A stretch of DNA of 59,966 nt from Bacteroidaceae bacterium. Its GTDB lineage: Bacteria; Bacteroidota; Bacteroidia; Bacteroidales; Bacteroidaceae. Position 1 is the stretch's first letter; each line of letters starts with the position of its first letter. The stretch is taken from positions 1 to 59,966 of the forward strand of contig JAFYRW010000012.1 in the NCBI GenBank assembly GCA_017546785.1. The letters run 5' to 3'. The notes under the pieces were generated by a model. The model was not told the origin of the DNA and did not search any database. It saw nothing but the letters and a program-made list of their open reading frames with translations. Positions 15,317-24,663 of the stretch are shown piece after piece. The translations under genes and the position numbers were made by a program.

Positions 15317-17158
15317 ATGAAAGAATTTTTTAAGGTGTTGCGACGCTTTGTTCCTCCCTATAAGAACTATTTTATATTGTCGCTGTTTTTTACTGTTCTA
15401 TCGGCTATCCTGAATGTATTCTCTTTTATGTTTCTGATTCCGATTTTAAACATCCTTTTCAGAATCGAAGAGCCTGCTGCTGTAGAATTTACTCCGTGGA
15501 GCAGTATCTCGGCCGAGAATATGCAGGAGGCTTTCTTGAATAATTGTAATTACTACATAAACGATTTTATCGCGACAAAAGGAGCATCGGTGACTCTGCT
15601 CATTCTTGGACTGTTCCTTGTCTTTATGACTCTGTTGAAGACAGCAAGCTATTATGGCGCAACGGCTGCAATGGTTCCTCTGCGCACCGGAATTATACGC
15701 GATATTCGTACACAGCTTTACAAAAAGGTGCTTGAGCTTCCCATCGGCTTTTTCTCAAAAGAGAAGAAGGGCGATATTATGGCGAGAATGAGTGGAGACG
15801 TTATAGAGGTTGAATGCTCTGTAGCAAATTCACTTGATATGCTGATAAAGAATCCTATATTTATAATCCTCTATGCGGCGACGATGTTCTATCTTAGCTG
15901 GGAGCTTACTTTGTTCACATTTCTGGTAATTCCCGGCCTCGGCTGGATAATGGGTCTTGTAGGACGTAAGCTCAAGCAGAATTCTCTTTATCTGCAGTCG
16001 AAATTGAGCGAGACTATGTCGCAGATGGAAGAGACTCTTGGTGGACTGCGCATCGTAAAGGCATTTATTGCCGAGCATAAAATGTCGCAACGATTCACAA
16101 AATGTTGCAACGAATTGCGTGGCGCAGCAATGCGCGTGACATTGCGTCAGTCTCTGGCACACCCTGTGAGCGAGTTTCTCGGAACAATAGTGATTGTTGT
16201 TGTTCTTTGGTTCGGTGGAACACTTATTCTGGGCGATAATTCTCCTATCACAGCATCGGCATTCATCTATTATCTTACTATTCTGTACAGCATAATAAAT
16301 CCTTTGAAGGAGATATCAAAGGCATCGTACAGTATTCCTCGTGGATTGGCTTCTATGGAGCGAATAGACAAAATCCTAAAATCGGAGAATCCCATTTTTG
16401 AGAAAGAGGATGCAGTGGTTATAAAAGAGATGCAGAAGGGCATTGAGTATCGCAATCTCTCATTCTCGTACGATGGCGAGAAAAAGGTGCTCTCCGATAT
16501 TAACCTCAAGATTGAGAAGGGAAAGACTATTGCAATTGTGGGACAGTCGGGATCGGGAAAATCCACGATGGTCGATCTTATCCCCCGTTACTACGATGTT
16601 GCCGAGGGAGAGTTGCTTATCGATGGCGTAAATATAAAGGATATGACCATAAAGTCGTTGCGTTCACTCATAGGTAATGTCAATCAGGAGGCAATACTTT
16701 TCAACGACACTTTCTACAACAATATAACCTTTGGAGTGGAAAATGCCACAATGGAGCAGGTTATTGAGGCTGCAAAGATTGCTAACGCACACGACTTTAT
16801 CACCGCCACAGAGAATGGCTACGATAGTTACGTAGGCGACAGAGGCTGCCTGCTGTCGGGAGGCCAGCGTCAGCGTATAAGCATTGCACGAGCAATTCTC
16901 AAGAATCCTCCGATACTCATTCTTGACGAGGCAACATCGGCTCTTGACACAGAGAGCGAGCGTCTGGTGCAGGAGGCTCTCGAACGTCTTATGAAGACCC
17001 GTACGACAATAGCCATTGCTCACCGTCTATCGACAATCAAGAATGCCGATGAAATTTGTGTGATGAAGGACGGATGCATCGTGGAGCGTGGTACTCACGA
17101 TGAACTTTTGGCGCTCGACGGTGTGTACAAACGTCTGAATGATATGCAAACACTCTGA
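15317..17158 (+). CDS. ABC exporter, fused permease and ATPase (MsbA-like)
   Basis: 613 residues: a six-helix membrane domain (about 1-325) followed by an ATPase domain with Walker A GQSGSGKS (409-416), signature LSGGQ (513-517), Walker B ILILDEATSALD and the H-loop AHRLST. This is the homodimeric lipid/drug exporter layout; lipid A or drug export is possible but the substrate is not encoded in visible motifs. The start at 15317 (MKEFFKVLRRF) follows the -7 element; the frame is open 22 codons further up. The LOG gene follows after 4 bases. Confidence 0.9.
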   Translation: MKEFFKVLRRFVPPYKNYFILSLFFTVLSAILNVFSFMFLIPILNILFRIEEPAAVEFTPWSSISAENMQEAFLNNCNYYINDFIATKGASVTLLILGLFLVFMTLLKTASYYGATAAMVPLRTGIIRDIRTQLYKKVLELPIGFFSKEKKGDIMARMSGDVIEVECSVANSLDMLIKNPIFIILYAATMFYLSWELTLFTFLVIPGLGWIMGLVGRKLKQNSLYLQSKLSETMSQMEETLGGLRIVKAFIAEHKMSQRFTKCCNELRGAAMRVTLRQSLAHPVSEFLGTIVIVVVLWFGGTLILGDNSPITASAFIYYLTILYSIINPLKEISKASYSIPRGLASMERIDKILKSENPIFEKEDAVVIKEMQKGIEYRNLSFSYDGEKKVLSDINLKIEKGKTIAIVGQSGSGKSTMVDLIPRYYDVAEGELLIDGVNIKDMTIKSLRSLIGNVNQEAILFNDTFYNNITFGVENATMEQVIEAAKIANAHDFITATENGYDSYVGDRGCLLSGGQRQRISIARAILKNPPILILDEATSALDTESERLVQEALERLMKTRTTIAIAHRLSTIKNADEICVMKDGCIVERGTHDELLALDGVYKRLNDMQTL

Positions 17159-17162
17159 TATT

Positions 17163-17705
17163 ATGGCAGTAACAAGCGTAGGATTATTTTGTGCAGCCTC
17201 GGAGCTTATAGATTCTCTGTATGTTGATGAGGCTCGTAAGGTGGGTGCTCTTTTGGGCCGCCATTCGCTGACCCTTTTCTATGGTGGCGCAGCTGCCGGC
17301 CTTATGGAGGCAACGGCGAAGGCTGCAAAGGATGCCGGCGCGCGTATTGTTGGTGTAGTGCCTCAGATTCTGATAAAAAGAAACAGGGTAAGCCGTCTGC
17401 TCGATGACAGGATAGTTACCGCGAATTTGAGCGAGCGCAAGGATGCAATAATAGCCAATAGTGATATATTAGTGGCGCTTCCGGGAGGAGTAGGTACTCT
17501 CGATGAACTGTTTCATCTTATGGCGGGCGTTACTATAGGCTATCACAGCAAGCGCGTGATACTGTACAATGTGAACGGCTTTTGGGACAGCCTTGTCAAT
17601 ATGCTTGTGGAGTTCCGCGAAAAGAATTTTCTTCGCGGTGAACTATGCAATTATATAACCGTTGTCAATAATATAGAGGAACTCGAGAACATTATAAAGT
17701 CGTAA
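17163..17705 (+). CDS. LOG family protein (cytokinin riboside 5'-monophosphate phosphoribohydrolase type)
   Basis: 180 residues, Rossmann fold. The signature PGGVGTLDEL (107-116) with the catalytic Glu and the upstream YGGAAAGLM segment identify the LOG/TIGR00730 family, which hydrolyses the N-glycosidic bond of purine nucleoside monophosphates. The true bacterial substrate is often AMP-like. The start at 17163 gives the family N-terminus; it lies 4 bases after the ABC transporter stop. Confidence 0.88.
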   Translation: MAVTSVGLFCAASELIDSLYVDEARKVGALLGRHSLTLFYGGAAAGLMEATAKAAKDAGARIVGVVPQILIKRNRVSRLLDDRIVTANLSERKDAIIANSDILVALPGGVGTLDELFHLMAGVTIGYHSKRVILYNVNGFWDSLVNMLVEFREKNFLRGELCNYITVVNNIEELENIIKS

Positions 17706-17708
17706 AAG

Positions 17709-18641
17709 ATGAAAAAAGTAATAGGAATAGGCGAAACTATACTCGACATTATTTTTCGAGATAATATCCCGGTAAAGGCGCTCCCCGGAGGCTCAACCTT
17801 TAACAGTATGATGTCTTTGGGACGAATGGGGCTTAATGTCTCTTTTATCAGTGAGGTAGGAAACGATTGTGTCGGCAATATGATACTCGACACTCTGCGC
17901 GACAGTGGCGTAGATGCCTCTGCAGTATGCTCTTTCTCCGACGGAAAATCGCCTCTCTCCCTTGCTTTCCTCAACAAGAACAACGATGCGGAATATCTTT
18001 TCTACAAAGATTATCCCAACAATCGTCTCGACGTTGATTTTCCCGAGATAAATGCCGATGACATTGTTGTCTACGGCTCCTATTTTGTGCTTAACCCTGT
18101 GCTGCGCGACAAGGTAAAGCCTTTTCTTGAATATGCCCGTGAGCGTGGCGCGATACTCTATTACGATGTTAATTTCCGCAGGAATCATATTGACGAGCGT
18201 CTTAAATTGAGCGAGGCGCTTATAGAGAATCTTGAATTTGCCGACATTGTGCGTGGCTCGAGCGATGATTTTGAAATTCTCTATGGAATGACCGATGCCG
18301 AGAAAATATATAAGGAGAAGATTAAATTCTATTCTACCAATTTCATATATACTCGCGGTGGAGGAAATGTCGAACTTTTTACCAAGAATTTTACAGCCGT
18401 ATATCCTGCCCGCAAGGTAGAGGTATGTAGCACCGTGGGCGCAGGAGACAATTTCAATGCAGGAGTAATCTATGGCATTGTAAAGGGCAATTACAGCCGC
18501 AATGAATTGTCGCAATTGTCGCAGGAGCAATGGAGTGCCATTGTGGAGAAAGGCCTCGACTTTAGCTCTCACGCCTGCACTATCCTCGACAATTATGTAG
18601 AGAAGGAGTGGGCGCAAGCGTATATGGAGAGCGGAAATTGA
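17709..18641 (+). CDS. PfkB family carbohydrate kinase
   Basis: 310 residues of the ribokinase/PfkB fold. N-terminal GIGETILDIIF and PGGSTFNSMMSLGRMG bind the sugar; the C-terminal signature STVGAGDNFNAG (241-252) carries the catalytic base Asp247 and the anion hole. It phosphorylates a sugar or sugar derivative; the substrate (fructose, ribose or other) is not evident. Last gene of the ABC-LOG-kinase operon. Confidence 0.88.
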   Translation: MKKVIGIGETILDIIFRDNIPVKALPGGSTFNSMMSLGRMGLNVSFISEVGNDCVGNMILDTLRDSGVDASAVCSFSDGKSPLSLAFLNKNNDAEYLFYKDYPNNRLDVDFPEINADDIVVYGSYFVLNPVLRDKVKPFLEYARERGAILYYDVNFRRNHIDERLKLSEALIENLEFADIVRGSSDDFEILYGMTDAEKIYKEKIKFYSTNFIYTRGGGNVELFTKNFTAVYPARKVEVCSTVGAGDNFNAGVIYGIVKGNYSRNELSQLSQEQWSAIVEKGLDFSSHACTILDNYVEKEWAQAYMESGN

Positions 18642-18665
18642 AACCTGGTTCCAAGAATTTAGAAT

Positions 18666-18710
18666 TAAATTTGCATTCAGGGTTGCTGTGCCTCTCTACG
18701 CATCCTGAAT
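18666..18710 (+). promoter_or_regulatory. Promoter and inverted repeat upstream of the metal-efflux genes
   Basis: A -7 element TAAATTTG (18666-18673) is followed at once by arms ATTCAGG (18675-18681) and CCTGAAT (18704-18710); inside them TGTG and CGCA can also pair. The repeat spans the expected transcription start, so it could be an operator or a leader hairpin. Confidence 0.45.
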
Positions 18711-18738
18711 TTAATGTTATTTGCAGAAAATAAGTCTT

Positions 18739-20259
18739 ATGAAAAACATACATATATTATTAGTGGCATTGGTGGCATTATTCTCATTGGCTGCTTGTCA
18801 TAATCACTCGCATAGTCACGATGGGCACAATCAATCTTTAGCCGTTGAGGAGCACGAACAGACTCTGTACACCGACGCTCACGAGCTTTTTGTGCGTATG
18901 CAGCCTCTGAAAGCCGGAGAGGAGTCCCATATAACAAGCTATATTACCGAACTTTCCGATTTTAAGCCTATTGAGGCTGTTGCCGCAACCGTCACATTGT
19001 CGGTGGGCGATAGTAATGTGGCTTGTGAGGTGGTACCGGTGCATCGTGGAATGTATGAATTTCATATTACCCCCGAGAAGGCAGGAGAGGGTGTTCTATC
19101 CTATGCGTTGCATCTTTCGTCGGGCGATATTGTGCTTAATCTTCCGGTGAGAGTAGCTGCAATATGCAATCACAATCATTCTGAGCATCATCACGACCAC
19201 GGACATTCACACGACCACGAGTCGGTAAATGCCCTGTCGTTCCTCAAGGAGCAAAGCTGGAAAATTGATTTTGCGACCGACGAGGTTCGCGAGAGCTCTT
19301 TTGATGGCATTGTAAAGGTTGCAGCCTTAGTCTCTGCTGCTCCTGACAATACAGCCACATTGGTTGCGACAACCCCAGGACGCGTCGTTTACATTGGCAA
19401 TATTGTTGCCGGTAAGAGCGTTGAGAATGGCGAGTCTCTTATCCTGCTCGATGGCAGCGGTGTCACCGAAAATGATGCTGCGGTAAAGTTCGCTGAGGCC
19501 GAGAGCAATTATAATGTAGCAAAGGCCAACTATGAACGAAAAATGCTTTTGTATAAGGATAATATCGTCTCGAAAAAAGATGTTGAGGCTGCCGAGGCAC
19601 TTCTGCGTTATTCCGAGGCTCAATATAACAGTATGAAGCGTAGCTTCGATAATGGTAATTCTGTGCTTAAATCATCGATGAAAGGGTATGTTTCTTCGCT
19701 TTTGGTGCAGAATGGCGAGTATGTGTCGGCAGGAACGCCTGTGGCAATGCTGCAGTGCGACGGCGCAGTCAATCTTTCGGCTGAATTGCCTGTGCGCTAT
19801 GCCTCTTCGCTGGCTAATCTTGCAACGGTGAATGTGGAGCTTCCCAATGGACAACTTTATACTCTCGACCAGATAGAGGGCCGTATAGTGGCTGTTGGTC
19901 GTGCGGCCAACAGCTGCAGTATGATTCCCGTAACTGTGAATGCAAAGAGCCTGCCCGGCGTTGTTCCCGGCAGTGTGGTAATGCTCTATCTTTCGTCGCT
20001 TCTTCCCGACTCGGAAAAGCGTGTGGCAGTACCGCGCTCTTCGCTGATAGAGGAGATGGGTAACCATTTTGTCTTTGTGCAGCTGTCGCCCGTGTCGTTC
20101 GAGAAACGCGAGGTAAAGATCGGCTCTACAGATGGCGTGTATACACAGATTCTCAATGGACTGTGCGCCGGCGAACGCATCGTTACAAAGGGCGCCGTAT
20201 CACTGAAACTATCGCAGGGAGCAGCCGCGCTCGACCCTCACGCGGGACACGTACATTGA
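18739..20259 (+). CDS. Metal-efflux RND periplasmic adaptor (CusB/CzcB type), lipoprotein
   Basis: About 506 residues. The N-terminus is a lipoprotein signal with lipobox LAAC (Cys20), followed directly by a His-rich stretch (HNHSHSHDGH); a second stretch with NHNHSEHHHDHGHSHDHE lies near residues 147-164. Then come the adaptor domains: a lipoyl-like half (VVYIGNIVAGKSVENGESL), a coiled-coil hairpin with the YNVAKANYERK segment, and beta-barrel regions. It joins the RND pump to an outer-membrane channel and may pass on divalent metal. Start at 18739, not the in-frame codon at 18721. Followed after 30 bases by the pump gene. Confidence 0.92.
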   Translation: MKNIHILLVALVALFSLAACHNHSHSHDGHNQSLAVEEHEQTLYTDAHELFVRMQPLKAGEESHITSYITELSDFKPIEAVAATVTLSVGDSNVACEVVPVHRGMYEFHITPEKAGEGVLSYALHLSSGDIVLNLPVRVAAICNHNHSEHHHDHGHSHDHESVNALSFLKEQSWKIDFATDEVRESSFDGIVKVAALVSAAPDNTATLVATTPGRVVYIGNIVAGKSVENGESLILLDGSGVTENDAAVKFAEAESNYNVAKANYERKMLLYKDNIVSKKDVEAAEALLRYSEAQYNSMKRSFDNGNSVLKSSMKGYVSSLLVQNGEYVSAGTPVAMLQCDGAVNLSAELPVRYASSLANLATVNVELPNGQLYTLDQIEGRIVAVGRAANSCSMIPVTVNAKSLPGVVPGSVVMLYLSSLLPDSEKRVAVPRSSLIEEMGNHFVFVQLSPVSFEKREVKIGSTDGVYTQILNGLCAGERIVTKGAVSLKLSQGAAALDPHAGHVH

Positions 20260-20289
20260 TACTACCGTTGCACAATAAAAAGTACGACA

Positions 20290-23200
20290 ATGCTTAACAA
20301 GATAATAAAATTCTCGCTCGACAATAAACTGCCTGTGCTGCTCGCTGTACTGCTTGTGACAATAGGTGGCATATACTCGACACAAAAGATAGAGGTTGAT
20401 GTATTCCCCGACCTTACAATGTCGACGGTGGTAGTGCTTACCGATGCTGCTGATATGGCACCCGAGGAAATTGAACGTCTGGTAACATTCCCCATAGAGA
20501 CTGCAGTGAACGGCGCATCAAATGTGCGTCGCGTGCGCTCAAGCTCATCGCAGGGATTCTCATTTGTGTGGGTGGAATTTGATTGGGGAATGGATATATA
20601 CAAGGCGCGACAAATTATAAGCGAAAAGCTGGTTGCCATAAACGATGAACTGCCCGAGGGAATAGTTCCCATCCTTGCTCCGCAGTCGAGTGTGATGGGA
20701 GAGATTCTTTTTATAGGAATGCAGTCCGATACAACGTCGATGATGGAGCTTCGTACCATTGCCGATTGGGTGGTAAAGCCGGTGATTCTTGCTACTGGCG
20801 GCGTGTCGCAGGTAACAATCATAGGTGGCGACTACAAACAGTATCAGGTTCTTGCCGACGCTGTAAAGATGGACCTTTACGGTGTTACAATGGCAGAACT
20901 GGAGGCTGCTGTGGGTGCAATGAGCATCAATGTCGGTGCAGGCGTTGTACGCGACTATGGCAATGAGTATAATCTCAGAGGCGTAGGACGAACAAACAAT
21001 CTCGAGGAGCTTGGTGCTACGCTCGTGAAGATGAATGGCGACGCTCCCGTGCGCATTGCCGATGTTGCCGACGTTGTAATTGCTCCTGCGGTGCGTCAGG
21101 GATATGCCTCAATGAGCGGCCATCCGTCGGTAATTCTATCAATATCCAAACAGCCGAACATAAATACTCTAGAGGTAACAAAAAATATAGAAAAGAATCT
21201 TTCCGAACTTAAAAAGTCGCTCCCGGCAGACGTCTCTATCGATACGGGCATTTTCCGTCAGGCCGACTATATCCAGTCGTCGGTGAACAATGTAGGACGT
21301 TCGCTCATAGAGGGTGCCGTGTGCGTAATATTGGTTCTTTTCCTCTTTCTCACAAGCTTCCGTACGACGGTAATCTCTATTGTGGCTATTCCTCTGTCGC
21401 TGCTCTGTACAATGATAATCCTCTATCTTGTAGGAATGGATATTAACACAATGACGCTCGGAGGAATGTGTATTGCTATAGGCTCGTTGGTCGATGATGC
21501 CATTATAGACGTTGAGAATGTATATAAGCGCTTGAGAGAGAATCACGCAAAGCCTCAGGGGGAGCGTCTCTCTGCCTATCACGTGGTGTACGAGGCTTCG
21601 TCGGAGATTCGTGCCTCTATAATCCACGCGACGCTTATAATAATGGTAACCTTTATGCCTCTATTCTTCTTGGGTGGGCTAGAGGGACGTATGCTCAAGC
21701 CTCTGGGCATAGCCTATCTTATTGCGCTGCTTATGTCTCTGCTTGTGGCAATGACTGTTACTCCTCTTTTGTGCAAGATGATGCTGTCGGGAGAGCAGTA
21801 TCTTACCCGTCGCGAGAGAAAAAGTTGGGTGGATTGTTGGCTGCTTGCAAAATATGGCGCATCGCTCGATTATGTGCTCGGAAAATCAAAATTTGTCATT
21901 GCTGCCGTTGCTGCGCTTCTTGTCGTATCCCTTCTGCTTTTTGCCAATATGGGCAGCAGCTTCCTGCCCGAATTTAACGAGAGGGCTCTTACAATATCGG
22001 CAGTCTCCCGTCCTGGAGTGTCGCTCGAGGAGTCTAACCGCATAGGAGCAATTATTGAGCGTGAACTTTTGGAAATTCCCGAGGTAACAACCACAGCCCG
22101 CCGTACGGGACGCGGAGAGCTTGACGAACATTCGCAAACATCGAACGGTGCCGAGATTGATGTTAATTTTGTTCTCGACAAGCGTAGCAAAGAGGAGTTC
22201 CTGCACGATGTACGCGCTCGTCTGGCCGGTGTCCCGGGCGTTGTAACGTCGGTAGGACAGCCGTTGGAGCATCGTATCGACCATATGGTGTCGGGAACGC
22301 AGGCCGACCTTGCGATAAAGGTCTTTGGCCCCGATCTTAACACTCTTTTTGTTACCGGTAACAAGATAAAGGGCCTCCTTGCTGAATTTGAGAATGTGGT
22401 AGACGTAAATGTCGAGCAACAGGTAGAGACTCCTCAGTTGCAGATACGCGCCAACCGCGAACGGCTTGCATACTATGGCGTGTCAATGGAGGAATTCAAC
22501 AATTTCATTGCGGCATCGTTCCCAGGCAAGAAACTGGGCGAGGTATACGAGGAGGAGCGTAGCTTCGACCTTATACTGCGTCTGAACCGCGATTATACCG
22601 AGAGTGTCGATGGTGTGCGTCGCGCCCTTATAGATACCGATAAGGGTAAAGTGCCTCTCGAAGAGGTTGCAACCATTGTGTCGGCCGGTGGCCCCGGAAG
22701 CATCAGTCGCGAGAATGTACAGCGTAAGGTTGTTGTATCGGCGAATATTATCTCGGGTGACGTTGCGGGCACAGTAAAGCGTGTGGCTGAATATCTCGAG
22801 GAGGAACTGTCGTTGGGCGAGGGCTATCGCTTGGAGTATGGCGGTCAGTTTGAGAGTGCCGAGAGTGCTTCGCGCACCCTGTGGCTAACCTCTCTGATTG
22901 CAATAGGCATTGTCTTTGTGCTTCTTTACAGTGAATTCAAGAGTGCTTCATTGTCGTTCGTAGTGCTGCTTAATCTTCCTCTGGCGCTGATAGGCGGAGT
23001 GGTTGCCACATATATTTCCTCGGGTGTTGTAAGTATTCCTGCGATAATAGGATTGATAACACTATTTGGTATAGCTACCCGTAATGGAATATTGCTCGTG
23101 TCGCGATACGAGCATCTGAGACACGATGGCCTTTCGGTAGATGAGGCTGTATGCATAGGCTCGCGCGACCGTCTGACGCCTATCCTTATGACTGCCTTTA

Positions 23201-23370
23201 CATCGGCATTGGCGCTTGTGCCGATGATTCTCTCGGGAGAAAAGTCGGGTAACGAGATTCAGAGCCCTATGGCTGTTGTAGTGCTTGGCGGACTATTGAC
23301 CTCTACATTACTCAATGTCTACGTAATTCCCATTGTCTACCGCTGGCTGCAGAAGAAAAATGTGCGTTGA
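20290..23370 (+). CDS. Heavy-metal efflux RND pump (CusA/CzcA family)
   Basis: 1026 residues, full length for an HAE1/HME-type trimeric proton antiporter: N-terminal helix, two large periplasmic loops and two sets of membrane helices. MEIDVFPDL-like start (VDVFPDLTMS), the TM4 motif GSLVDDAIIDVEN with the proton-relay aspartates, and the late ITLFGIATRNGIL segment support the call. With the His-rich adaptor it probably exports zinc, cobalt, nickel, cadmium or copper. No outer-membrane channel gene is adjacent, so a TolC-like partner must come from elsewhere. Confidence 0.93.
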   Translation: MLNKIIKFSLDNKLPVLLAVLLVTIGGIYSTQKIEVDVFPDLTMSTVVVLTDAADMAPEEIERLVTFPIETAVNGASNVRRVRSSSSQGFSFVWVEFDWGMDIYKARQIISEKLVAINDELPEGIVPILAPQSSVMGEILFIGMQSDTTSMMELRTIADWVVKPVILATGGVSQVTIIGGDYKQYQVLADAVKMDLYGVTMAELEAAVGAMSINVGAGVVRDYGNEYNLRGVGRTNNLEELGATLVKMNGDAPVRIADVADVVIAPAVRQGYASMSGHPSVILSISKQPNINTLEVTKNIEKNLSELKKSLPADVSIDTGIFRQADYIQSSVNNVGRSLIEGAVCVILVLFLFLTSFRTTVISIVAIPLSLLCTMIILYLVGMDINTMTLGGMCIAIGSLVDDAIIDVENVYKRLRENHAKPQGERLSAYHVVYEASSEIRASIIHATLIIMVTFMPLFFLGGLEGRMLKPLGIAYLIALLMSLLVAMTVTPLLCKMMLSGEQYLTRRERKSWVDCWLLAKYGASLDYVLGKSKFVIAAVAALLVVSLLLFANMGSSFLPEFNERALTISAVSRPGVSLEESNRIGAIIERELLEIPEVTTTARRTGRGELDEHSQTSNGAEIDVNFVLDKRSKEEFLHDVRARLAGVPGVVTSVGQPLEHRIDHMVSGTQADLAIKVFGPDLNTLFVTGNKIKGLLAEFENVVDVNVEQQVETPQLQIRANRERLAYYGVSMEEFNNFIAASFPGKKLGEVYEEERSFDLILRLNRDYTESVDGVRRALIDTDKGKVPLEEVATIVSAGGPGSISRENVQRKVVVSANIISGDVAGTVKRVAEYLEEELSLGEGYRLEYGGQFESAESASRTLWLTSLIAIGIVFVLLYSEFKSASLSFVVLLNLPLALIGGVVATYISSGVVSIPAIIGLITLFGIATRNGILLVSRYEHLRHDGLSVDEAVCIGSRDRLTPILMTAFTSALALVPMILSGEKSGNEIQSPMAVVVLGGLLTSTLLNVYVIPIVYRWLQKKNVR

Positions 23371-23393
23371 TCCTTAACGATTAAAGAGATACT

Positions 23394-23573
23394 ATGCAGA
23401 ATATTCCACAAGACCCAATGATGCTTTTCAGTTTCGTGAATATGAAACTGAGGGACGATTATGCCACACTCGATGAACTGTGCAAGAGCCTCGACATTGA
23501 CCGTGTCGCGCTCGAGGAAAAGCTTAAGGCTGTAGGCTTTGAATATAGTGCCGAGAATAATAAATTTTGGTAA
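23394..23573 (+). CDS. DUF4250 family small protein
   Basis: 59 residues, starting MQNIPQDPMMLFSFVNMKLR and ending NNKFW. It matches the short DUF4250 family (pattern P-x-DP-x-x-L-x-SFVN-x-KLRD and LDELC), found in Bacteroidales and Firmicutes, function unknown. It begins 23 bases after the RND pump gene and ends 7 bases before the convergent nadK stop codon. Confidence 0.85.
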   Translation: MQNIPQDPMMLFSFVNMKLRDDYATLDELCKSLDIDRVALEEKLKAVGFEYSAENNKFW

Positions 23574-23580
23574 AAGGGCT

Positions 23581-24453
23581 TTATTCTCTTGCATCTACGC
23601 CCCACATCATCTTCTCGCGTAGATTTTTTATGAAATTGTCGTCCTTAATGCGTACTATGCGCTGCTTATATGATGCCTTGCGTATAGTAAGGGTGGTTCC
23701 CTCCTCGAAGCTCTCGTTGCGGCCGTCTATGGCTATCAGGAAATTGTGGCTGCGGCTGTGTACCTTTATCTTGACCTCGGTCTTGTCGTTTACCACAAAA
23801 GGACGCACATTGAGGCTGTGGGGTGCAATGGGGGTAAGCACCATTACGTGAGCCTCGGGAGCAATTATGGGGCCGCCGACACTCAAAGAGTAGCCTGTAG
23901 AGCCTGACGGAGCGGCGACAATAAGGCCGTCAGCCTGATAGACTATTGTCTCGCAGTCGTTCAGCGTAGTCTCTATTGTTATCATCGATGAACTATCGTG
24001 CTTCATTATGGCAATCTCGTTGAGCGCATAAGGGTAGTTCTTCAAACTGCCGCTCTCTGTGGTAACCTCTATAATGCTACGCTCCTCGATATTGAAATTA
24101 TCGCAGTGTATGCTCTCTATTATAGCTTCGATATTCTCGCTCGACGTTGTTGTGAGGAATCCCAATCTTCCGGCATTTACTCCTATTATGGGATAGCCTT
24201 TGCTGCCTACTTTGCAGGCGGTCTTAAGCAGAGTGCCATCTCCGCCGTAGCTTATTACCATATCAGCCTCAAAATCATCATTTTCAATTATTTCGGCTTT
24301 TTTTGCCTGCTCAATGCCCATTTTCATAAGAAAGTCGTAGAATTTGCGCTCAATTGCATAATTGTCGCCTTTTTTGTCGAGTGTGTCGAATAGTTTGGCT
24401 ATCCTGTCGCACTTTTTTGTTTGATGACTGTTTCCGAAAATGGCAAATTTCAT
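23581..24453 (-). CDS. nadK: NAD kinase
   Basis: 290 residues. Phosphorylates NAD to NADP. The GGDG motif (70-73, SYGGDGTLLKTA) that binds the phosphate donor and the segment GSTGYSLSVGGPI that binds NAD are intact. The start at 24453 (MKFAIFGNSHQ) is the family N-terminus; the open frame reaches 24534 but covers the promoter. Divergent from pdxJ, an arrangement common in Bacteroidales. Confidence 0.96.
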   Translation of the reverse strand: MKFAIFGNSHQTKKCDRIAKLFDTLDKKGDNYAIERKFYDFLMKMGIEQAKKAEIIENDDFEADMVISYGGDGTLLKTACKVGSKGYPIIGVNAGRLGFLTTTSSENIEAIIESIHCDNFNIEERSIIEVTTESGSLKNYPYALNEIAIMKHDSSSMITIETTLNDCETIVYQADGLIVAAPSGSTGYSLSVGGPIIAPEAHVMVLTPIAPHSLNVRPFVVNDKTEVKIKVHSRSHNFLIAIDGRNESFEEGTTLTIRKASYKQRIVRIKDDNFIKNLREKMMWGVDARE

Positions 24454-24531
24454 ATTTCCTGTTTTGGGGATTTTAAATGTTGGCAGCTGCCTTGAATAAC
24501 AACTGAAATAGGTATAATCTTCTGTTCTTTG

Positions 24532-24539
24532 CAAATTTA
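24532..24539 (-). promoter_or_regulatory. -7 element of nadK
   Basis: TAAATTTG on the minus strand, about 80 bases upstream of the nadK start at 24453 and within the open frame above it. Confidence 0.5.
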
Positions 24540-24573
24540 AGATAAATTATTATTATATTTTTTTATTTTGTAG

Positions 24574-24581
24574 TACTTTTG
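24574..24581 (+). promoter_or_regulatory. -7 element of the pdxJ-exbB-exbD-tonB operon
   Basis: TACTTTTG fits TAnnTTTG, about 80 bases before pdxJ. No convincing -33 element. Confidence 0.45.
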
Positions 24582-24663
24582 CAGTTTAAAGGAGATTTTT
24601 TTAATTGAACATCTGTTTTTTAAGATGTCACAGATGTAATATTGTAATCATAAGCGAATGACT

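Noticed and set aside
17793..18617. 274-codon minus-strand frame opposite the PfkB kinase
   Set aside because: Antisense shadow; the plus strand has an intact GAGD signature.
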